Source: Atrina japonica
Lineage: Eukaryota > Mollusca > Bivalvia > Pterioida > Pinnidae
Length of the DNA stretch: 64,000 nucleotides
Direction of reading: 5' to 3'
NCBI GenBank assembly: GCA_030159075.1
Contig: BROG01000150.1
Coordinates: forward strand, 372,001-436,000
Each line of letters starts with the position of its first letter. Position 1 is the stretch's first letter. A program made the position numbers and the translations under genes. This document shows positions 40,033 through 64,000 of the stretch, in pieces. Under the pieces are notes generated by a model that did not search any database, was not told the DNA's origin, and worked only from the letters and a program-made list of their open reading frames with translations.

Positions 40033-40849
40033 ATGGAATGAAAGTAAGCCCGGCTTACAGTACTTTCAGTATTTTGCTTATTGAAAATCACCCTGCTGAA
40101 TTTCACCGTTGAATGACCAAGAAAGTGGGACATACTCAATGCTTATTGTCCAATGGAAAAGCTAGAATTTATGAAGAGGTATAATATAACGGATATATTC
40201 ATTCCAGTATTATCGATACTGCACCGTATTACAACTATTACTATATTTCATATAGTCACTGCAATGGAGTATTCGTATAATTCGATATAATGTAAAATGC
40301 ATAACTTGATTTAGTTGAAAATTGAAAAAGTGTAGGAAAGCGGAACAATCTAATGGTAATATTCCCCCCATATTTTAACACAATAAAATAATATATAACT
40401 ATGTTTGAAGAATAGAAGAAATGCTGAATAATTTTACTGATAATTTAATATAGTTAGAGTCAATTTCCTGTTTTATTTCATATTTCACTGTCCATTCCCT
40501 ATGAAACTGGGCATATGCATATTTGATAGAAAAACAAGATGCTGAAGCTTATGGCTTTTTTCTTTATTTTATAATCGTCAAAAGAGGACACAAAACAGAT
40601 TGATGTTAAAGTGAATTATTAACATTCTTGATCGCAATCTGTGAGACATATAATGCATGAGTGTTTGCAATAATAACTTCCTTGACGGAAGTCTTTTAAG
40701 CATATGTTTCATTATTGGGTGTTCTTTTCTGTGTAACATTTCTTCCTTGTTCGGTGATATTTCCTTCCTTGTAACAAAGTGACGAATGATACAACTTAGA
40801 TAATGCAATGTGTTATAACTATATATAATAAAATGAATTAACTAGGCAA

Positions 40850-41990
40850 TGCCTTTGAAGAGAGCCAGCTCACTGTTTTACCACATACAGCAAAAAACAA
40901 CCCGATCTCAGACTCAATAGGGCAACACCTTTCCCGAAAGATGACAGTTCAAAATTATGACGTTAAATATGTAGAACATAATTTGCAGTTCTGGTGTTAT
41001 CATGAACGTAGCCAGCAAAACGTTTGCTAGGACAGTAGTTTAGTACGTCGTTGTCAAACTTTTTGGAGGCTGACTTTTTCAGTGTTCATTGGGATTGTAA
41101 ATAAGACTATAGTATAATATTGCATTTTGGGTAATTTTAAATTATTAGGCTCTCTGTAGGAAAGTGCAGTTAAGTGAGTAGGCAGCTGTGCTTCATGACT
41201 GGGTTCAAGATACAACACTAGCAATTCATCATGATAAAACAAAAAATTGCGCCGACCGGTGGAGTCAGTGATGGCATTTTTGATTAAGAATTTAACTTAA
41301 CTGCAATTTTCATTTCATACATATCAAGTTCTTTGTCTAAATAGTGTCTTGCATTTTTTAGTTATTTTTCACACTCTCTGCCACTACGTTCGCTCAATCT
41401 GCGCCCCTATGCTGACGTGCTCTGGCAATACACAGAGAAACAAGTCTACCCCATGTCTATAACCGATAAAACTAATATGATTAGGCATTGCCTATGAGAG
41501 AGCGCAGTTCAAAATGAATATGTTTAATAATTTAGTTCTAGATTGTATGGCAGCATACTTGTAACAGGCAGCAAAATACATGAGCTTCATGATCGGGTTC
41601 AAGATACAACATTGGCAATTACCACTGGAAAAACGTGGTGGCGACCATTGTATTCAGCATTGGCGTTTCACTTTCGCTTGATACACATGCATCAAATTAT
41701 TTGATAGTATCTTGTTTTTGTATCTTGTATGGGCTTTAGAACAATTTTACAGGCACTCACTAACACTAGGTTCGCTTTGCGAATGGGACTTCCGCACGTT
41801 CCAGCTGCGCTTTCTTATATGAACTTTAAGGCAAAGCCTTGAAAGTGAGCGCAGCTCCTTTCTTTATAAATTCGAGAAATAGCATTCGTCGAGAGTCTAC
41901 ACGGCCTCAGAAGGACATCACCTGCCCCACAAAATTACGTCACATTACTTTAATCGTGAAGTCAAATATTTAGAACATAAGCACTTTCGG
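40850..41990. repeat. Three diverged tandem copies of a large repeat
   Basis: Starts are near 40853, 41483 and 41828. Each opens with a small palindrome followed by a shared phrase: aggcaatgcct...gagccagctc, aggcattgcct...gagcgcagttc, aaggcaaagcctt...gagcgcagctc. Copies 1 and 2 share gggttcaagatacaac. Copies 1 and 3 share catcacctgcccc/caacacctttccc and atttagaacata-type blocks. Confidence 0.6.
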
Positions 41991-42160
41991 AAAAAAATTG
42001 TCCAGAAAAAGTCTCAAAAACGTTTGTTTTAAATACGTTTTTACGAAGAGTGACTGGTGAAGCGTCAGGTTGAAAGTTTACGGTTGTAAGGTTTGTAGAT
42101 AATGTGTATGTCTCCATGATTAAAAATCTTGTAAAAATAAACAACCATAAGAAAATTGAT

Positions 42161-42164
42161 AAAA

Positions 42165-42195
<31 letters not shown>

Positions 42196-42230
42196 ATGAA
42201 TAAATAAATAAACAGATAAATGAATAAATA
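42161..42230. repeat. (AAAT)n microsatellite
   Basis: aaat/aata tetranucleotides over 70 bp with minor variants. Confidence 0.95.
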
Positions 42231-44058
42231 CTCAACTTACAGAACTATAGACAATAGCGTTTGTGTAAATACACGGCACCTATGTTCAGAAAGTTTAATC
42301 TTATATAAACAAACACCTCCAACAAGTATATGTATGTATAGTTATCAGTTGAAACAGCGTGGATTACATGACCGTTAGAAGATTGAACTGTAGGCCTAGA
42401 AATCGGGTACCTACCCGACGTACACACTGACTATAACCGAGGTTTTCCAGTGATTTATAAGTACATTGTTGATAGTAAGCAATATGTTTATCTCGCAGAT
42501 AAGATTGAGATCGAAATAATAGCTATATACCCTTCTTTTGAGTATATTTAAAACCCGAATCTATACCTACCGCGGCCTGTATTTTTGTGTCATACATGTT
42601 GCGTCGTGAAATTTGGAAGCACATTTTTCGATCAGGTGGGCCAGTAATCCGGCCTAATTCTGCTACCGTAATCAGATCAGGTATACAAGAGCGCCCTGCC
42701 TCTTTAAATCTTTGAAGTTGATTAATTCTGTGTTTATGTATACTATTTAATTAATTCTAGAAATGGATACGACTGTCACATTAAAATATCGTGGATGTGA
42801 GAACCCATATTGTGTTTTAAAATGCGAGAACTGAACCCAGTGGCGTAGAAAGCAAATCAAAAGTTGGGGGCCAAAAATATTTTCTATACATACCTACGTC
42901 ATAAATTACATTTGAAACAATTTGTTAAAGCGTTGATAATATAAGAATTTTGCTTGTATGTGATAAAAAGTGGAGGCCAGCCCCCATCTCTCTGCTCCAA
43001 CGTTATGAGATTGGAAATGGTGTTTCATGGTTCCATTTTCAGTATATACGTGCAGTCATACAAAACAATTGTGTTCTTATTAGCTCCATAACAATGAAAT
43101 CCGGTAGGGGACTATAGGTTTTATCCGCGTCCGTACATCAGTCCGTCCGGATATGGTTTTGGTAGAGTAAATCTTGATTTCACTGACTTTTAAGGAATAA
43201 TAAATGCTGATGTTGGAAAGAGAAGCTATTAAAAGCTGTGGACATTAAAAACGTACACGTCAAATAACAAGGATACACGTGAATATTTTGTAGATCGGCC
43301 GCTCCGTTACCCTTCGTGGACTAAAGGTATTTTGCTGGTATGCGGAATGTGTCACGTAATTTCATTCTCGCAATTGCGAAAAAAAATGAAAATAATTAGA
43401 GATGACTTCAATACAAATCATGAGGCTCTTGTAATTTGATAGATGATGGTCAATGTTAGAACTATCGCTGGATAGCTGTTTTCTGGTGAAGGAATTAGAA
43501 TAAGAAACCTCGAGCTCGAGCTCGTCGCGCAGACTTGAATTTTGTATTGTTACTCATTAAACTTTAATAAATAATAATATACAGAGATTTCGGTTTTTTG
43601 ATTCTGGTTTATTAAAAACATACTTAGCATGACGTTTTAATTGTTTTTTTTTTCTAATTTGTTAATGATCATTCACGAATTTGAATAATCAGTGTGTGGT
43701 CGTAGATGAGACAGGTGTACTTTATATCCAGGCGTCCTTTGTATCCAGGTGTCCTCCACAACATCATGGAGCAAATAAGTTACAAGTATTGAAATTATAT
43801 TGAAAAGCTGATATAGATTGATCTCGATTTAGATGTACATGTACGTGTAACAGATTGCCTATTACTAAATGAAACAAACATTATGATTGTGATAAAGGAC
43901 CATATCGCACGATTGCTTTTCTGATAATTTTACCAATAACAATTTAGATTCCCCGATAATAGTTACGTGCATTTTAATTCGACAGAGATTGCTAGTTATC
44001 CTTAGGTAGCAATTTAAGTTCAATGTAAAGTTTTCTCTCCTTTAAATCCCGGCTATGT
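42231..44058. other. No gene recognised upstream of the HES promoter
   Basis: AT-rich spacer with a possible eroded GC-rich element at about 42838-43005. No coding support; distal regulatory sequence cannot be judged by eye. Confidence 0.55.
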
Positions 44059-44300
44059 ATTTAAAAGGAAGACATTTACTTCTCATATCGCCGCGAGATA
44101 TGTAAAGCAAACATACCTGCTCCAGCTCCAGGCACGGACACGCACGCGACCGCATCATTCATTGGTCAAAACTTTGACGAAGGGTTACGTGAGCTCGTGA
44201 CCCCATATAATATATCAGTGTTACCGTGATTTATTGGTAAGACGTTGCTCGCGTGCCAAGCCGCTAATCTCGATATCTGCGCGCGACAGCAATGTATTTC
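44059..44300 (+). promoter_or_regulatory. Candidate HES proximal promoter
   Basis: This stretch is richer in CpG than its surroundings. It contains a TATA-like tatttaaaagg (44059-44069) and a second TATA-like catataatata (44204-44214). ATTGG (inverted CCAAT) occurs at 44161-44165 and 44233-44237. CACGCG occurs at 44143-44148 and its reverse complement CGCGTG at 44250-44255. CACGNG is the class C site bound by HES proteins, so autorepression is possible. I found no perfect Su(H)/CSL site (YGTGRGAA). The transcription start is not determined. Confidence 0.4.
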
Positions 44301-44417
44301 TGTACGGATAAAGTTTGTGGACCGACGAACAGTTCAAAATGAAACTTTCTTAAAAGAGAAAAGTCAGAGAGAAATTTTTATTATCATTTTAATTATTATC
44401 ATTATATATTAACAAAC

Positions 44418-60400
<15,983 letters not shown>

Positions 60401-60979
60401 TCTTTGTACGTGTCATTTATGTCACACTTGTTATAATAATGCACCAACGTTTATTGACACAACAATTAGTGCTCCGATCTCTACAATAACAATGTTGACT
60501 GTTATAAACGTTGTAGATATTAGTTGTTTTATAAAATATAAAATGAGAATTTGCATTGAAATTTGCTTTTGAGGAAGAGGACATTTTCTTAGATTACTGT
60601 ATAATCAAAATGAAAAAAATTCGACGTTTTTTTTTAGTTAAATAGAGGGAAAAATTCAGATCGATTCTTAATGATCTGAACTCTAATTAGCCACGCCTAC
60701 TGATTTATTGGTAGATTGTTTATTGCGATTGCACGATGCAATTTATCGTCATTTCAACTTGTTTGTTTAAGTTATTAAAGACAAGAATATAGTTATATAA
60801 ACAACCACCAAAATTCTAATTTTTGACTTATTGTTATTGAAATTCAATTACAATGTATAAGCATTGAATTTATATTCCTTCCGGGTCGTGGTCACGTAAT
60901 GACCTTCACGATTTACAAATTGTGTACACATGGTCTTCACATTCAGGACATTTAGCAATGACCCGGAGAAAAACAAAAT
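60401..60979 (+). other. Candidate HES 3' untranslated region
   Basis: This is the AT-rich sequence after the HES stop. ATTAAA at 60774-60779 is the first plausible poly(A) signal. AATAAA also occurs at 61032-61037 (inside a MITE copy) and at 61430-61435. Which one is used cannot be told from the sequence. Confidence 0.4.
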
Positions 60980-61336
60980 CAATTAGCTGTGTTTTTTTTC
61001 AAATCCCCCATTTATTTAATATATCTACAATAATAAAAAGATATACACAGGCATAAACATTCTTGAATTCCTATATCTCTTGTAAAATTGCTTGGGAAAC
61101 TCACAACAGGTTCGAAACTTTTTTACTTGCAATTGATAAATTCAAACTAAGTGTTTGTATATGTATACACCCTGATCCGGACCTGACCATATTTTTACAA
61201 AATCTATAAGAATTTAAGATTTTTTTATGTCTGTAATGGGTAGCTCTTATTTGTTTTTGTACATCAAGTATAAGTAGTAAAAGGAGAAAACATCGAAATG
61301 ACTTTTTAAGGTAAACACAGCTAATGTCTCTTTAAG
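60980..61336 (+). mobile_element. Palindromic MITE family A, copy 3
   Basis: The left end reads attagctgtgttttttttc and the right end taaacacagctaatgtctct. Internal blocks (acacaggcataaacattcttg, acttgcaattgat, agctcttatttgttttt) match copy 2 in the same orientation. It lies about 600 bp after the HES stop and supplies an AATAAA within its left arm. Confidence 0.82.
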
Positions 61337-61922
61337 TAATAATGAGACCGCGGTGACTCATGTTTTAAATTATGCAGCTCTTTTCTGTGATAAGCTTGCA
61401 CTGTTCATAATGCTATAATATTATATCTCAATAAAGATGTTATATTCTTTTCCACTCTCAGGTAAGTTGTATTATGGTATAGAATAGCGTGATCAGATCC
61501 TCGAAAAACACAAGACATTTTGGACATCCAAAGTTGTGCATAGACGAATTGAGGGTGGCGATCTGATTGGTCAGTCAATGAAAAAATTAGGTTCCGCCAT
61601 TAATAAGTGAAATTAAGGTGATAAAAAGATACATAAATTATGAGAAAACATATTTTGCTTTGGTGAGGAGTACTACAAGTTGTATTTTCGAGCTAAAACG
61701 GCAACCCGTATTTTTGTTTGAATATTTTATTTAAAATATTGATCTTTCAGCATAGACCCAGACTAAATCAACAAGGGAATGACATTTACCTGGAGTGTGG
61801 TGAATTACCATTAAGCCCTGTGGAGAAATATCTGTTGGTGTCTGTCTACAGAGGATCACGTAGTCGGAAAGCTTGTGTTGTTTCCAATTCGATTCCAATG
61901 CATGTTATTTATTGTTTAGATC

Positions 61923-62270
61923 TTTAAAGGGGAATAACCTATGTTTCTGTCCAAATTTTCTTTTTCTTTTAATTTTACTACTTATATTGATATACAGTAA
62001 TGTAAAAAGATATACATAAGCACGAAAGTTCTTAATTTCTTAATTTACATTTTGTGAAAATTGTTTGAGAGACCCAGGTTTGAAACTTTTCAAATGCAAG
62101 TGATTAACTTAACCTTTCTATTTGTATATGAATACCACAGTGGACTTGGTCATAATTCCGCAAAATATATATAGAAATATAAGATTTTTATGCCTGTGTG
62201 TAGCATCAAGAACAAGTAGTAAGAGTAGAAAAATTCGAAATAATATTTTTTTTGGTAATGCCACTTTAAA
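61923..62270 (+). mobile_element. Palindromic MITE family A, copy 4 (degenerate ends)
   Basis: The outer ends are tttaaagggg and ccactttaaa. The 'agctgtgttt' part of each terminus has decayed. Internal blocks (ttgtatatgaatacc, agaaatataagat, gcctgtgtgtag) align with copy 2 in the same orientation. Confidence 0.75.
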
Positions 62271-63493
62271 TAGAGCTACTTTTCAGATATTTGTTAAACA
62301 TTATAAATCACGATAATATCTTCTGAATCAGTTTTGTCAACAAAAAGTACTTTGATTTTCCTGTTTGATAATTATGTGAAGACGTGTTTTGACGAAACTA
62401 AGACCTACGTGTCAAAGATGTCGATGATAAAATAATAGACTGCGTAAAACGATTACTAATGATCCAAAGTAATACATGCAAAGCAGAAATATACACTTAT
62501 AAAAAACGATATCAAGAAAATAAAATTTTATTTTGTCAATTTCACATGTTATTACTTTGAGTAGCGATCTCTGGTTTGAGCGAATACCCTAAGTTGAACG
62601 TTTAAAATTCGGCAAGATATAAACTTTTTAAGTTGATTTTTTCAAACATAGCGCTGAAATTATTCATCAGTTTATAGTATCAAAGGTTGTCAACATCTAC
62701 CAAATCCTCAACATTTCACCTGATTTTACTGTCTGAGCATTTCCCTAACCCCACTTCTAAAGAATGCATCTAGTAGATCCGGTGAATATTCTATGCTAAA
62801 ATGCTACTAATTTTAGTTTTGAATAATTTACAGTTACATGCTAAATTTGTGTTTGTTTACTCCGAGACCTAGGAACAAATTGATCTAGTTACCTTTTCTT
62901 TGTACTAAATTAAAATACTTTACAAAGTTCCTATATAAATATTTTATGAAATTTTCATCACAGACCAGCGATATATAAATTGCTGCACAGACAAACATCT
63001 TCCCTCATTCAAAATGTGTTATATAATTATGTCTCTAACCATACCAAATCAAGGAGATGAATTTGACCTACAATTTTGTCTCTATACTAAGTCTGCTGTA
63101 TCTTCTCACTTGACTGATCACACAGGTGACCCACAGAGTATACGTAGTAATTGAACCAATACGGGGATTGACAGGCAACTAACTGTCAAACTGAGTTACC
63201 TGTACCGATAGTGGGCGGTCCTTAAAACTTCCCCTTTAAGCGGACCTTCAAATGACATAGGGTTAGGTTTTTTTTTAAATGGCCGATTTACTCAATATTG
63301 GTTGACATAGTGTTCAAAGATATATGACATAATTTGTAAGAAATCATTAGATCACTGTGACATAATGTCACGGCATCTAAAGTAAACAAAAAGTATTAAT
63401 TTGAATATATAATATTTTGTTAAACCCTTCTATTACAACTTACCAAAAGCCTATTGGCCAATTTCAATCAAAATTTGGGTGATTGTTTTTATT
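62271..63493. other. No gene recognised
   Basis: AT-rich spacer between the last MITE A copy and the last SINE tail. Nothing coding is supported. Confidence 0.6.
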
Positions 63494-63625
63494 TCGAATA
63501 GTGTTTCACGCCACATTCAACCATTTTTCAGTTATATGGCGGCGGTTAGTTTTTAACGGTGGAGGAGTGAACCCTGTTACAATGTACCTGGATAGAGACC
63601 AAAGGTCTTCCTCAAGTACAATTTG
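63494..63625 (-). mobile_element. SINE tail copy 4
   Basis: It starts gtgtttcacgccacattcaa at 63501 and keeps ttatatggcggcggttag, acaatgtacctggatagaga and ccaaaggtcttcctcaag. It has the same orientation as the other three copies. The head is not visible downstream. Confidence 0.6.
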
Positions 63626-63690
63626 GAGGAAATATGAAAGTTGTATCAAGCTTGTGAAGGAAAAGGGTCTAATATCCATAATTTGCCACA

Positions 63691-63860
63691 TTTGAACTCA
63701 CCCATTTCAAAGAATGGTTAAGTCCACTGTCAGAATTCAGGAGTGTATAAGTTACAATCCAAATTTCAGAATGATTTTACATTCATTACATTCATTATTT
63801 ACTTGTTCACTCCTGGATGGGTGAGTCTAATTATGACCAAGGGGGTTGATGATGTAACCT
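63691..63860. mobile_element. Foldback MITE family B, copy 2
   Basis: gaactcacccatttcaaaga, gttaagtccactgtcag and caggagtg match copy 1. The right arm reads cactcctggatgggtgagtc and ends gggggttgatg. The outer left terminus is eroded. Confidence 0.7.
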
Positions 63861-63910
63861 GCTATCATCCGGGTCACCAGCCATTTACTCATTTTCACAC
63901 GTCTTAAGGA

Positions 63911-64000
63911 GCCGGCCTAGCTCAGTCGGTAGCGCGCTCGACTCTTGATCATGAGGTCGTGAATTTGAGTCCAGCCGACGACAGGTTGGTTTCCTGTCCT
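63911..64000 (+). mobile_element. tRNA-derived SINE head, cut by window end
   Basis: gccggcctagctcagtcggt at 63911 has a good A box (tagctcagtcgg). A B-box-like gaatttgagtcc lies near 63961. The anticodon stem is mispaired and no 3' acceptor strand complements gccggcc, so it is not a working tRNA. It continues as caggttggtttcctgtcc, as expected of a SINE body. Confidence 0.65.

Noticed and set aside
61718..61927. Additional exon after HES
   Set aside because: A short frame follows a plausible acceptor-like 'tttcag', but it shows no domain and runs into a MITE copy.
63911..63983. Functional tRNA gene (Lys-like)
   Set aside because: The A box is good, but the anticodon stem is mispaired and the acceptor arm has no 3' partner. 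It continues into SINE-like sequence.

Overview
This window is animal nuclear DNA: AT-rich, intron-containing, and crowded with simple repeats, minisatellites and small palindromic transposable elements. The repeats include tRNA-headed SINEs and a 'gtgtttNacNccac...' SINE-tail block of a kind I associate with mollusc genomes. A marine bivalve is the most likely source. That assignment is an inference from repeat style; no marker gene fixes the species.

Only one protein-coding gene can be supported, in the right part of the window on the + strand. It is a HES/Hairy-type bHLH-Orange transcriptional repressor in four coding exons: 44418-44495, 48852-48953, 57973-58060 and 59655-60400. All splice sites are GT/AG, the frame is intact (1014 nt, 337 residues), and the protein ends in WRPW, the Groucho/TLE-recruiting tetrapeptide. 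The introns (about 4.4, 9.0 and 1.6 kb) carry microsatellites and foldback elements. One long (GA)n tract begins at the fourth base of intron 2.

From 1 to about 44.0 kb I see no credible gene. This stretch holds dispersed repeats and foldback (MITE-like) elements, two long cruciform palindromes, and a broken Tc1-like transposase (about 8.97-9.62 kb). It also holds a degenerate ~35-bp minisatellite (16.1-17.2 kb), a 2.1-kb satellite of ~47-bp units with a ~1.05-kb higher-order duplication (20.9-23.1 kb), and a 25-bp, ~24-copy minisatellite (26.6-27.2 kb). Several antisense tRNA-like SINE heads, a 49-bp tandem repeat (32.5 kb) and three diverged repeats with palindromic starts (40.8-42.0 kb) complete it. 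A gene desert next to a developmental regulator could contain enhancers, but none can be read directly.

After the HES stop codon there are a candidate 3' UTR, copies of the ~350-bp palindromic MITE family (one more lies in intron 3 and one near 5.6 kb), a fourth SINE-tail copy, and a tRNA-derived SINE cut by the window end. I found no new multi-gene system. The observations most worth checking are the HES splice architecture, the MITE and SINE families, and the higher-order satellite.
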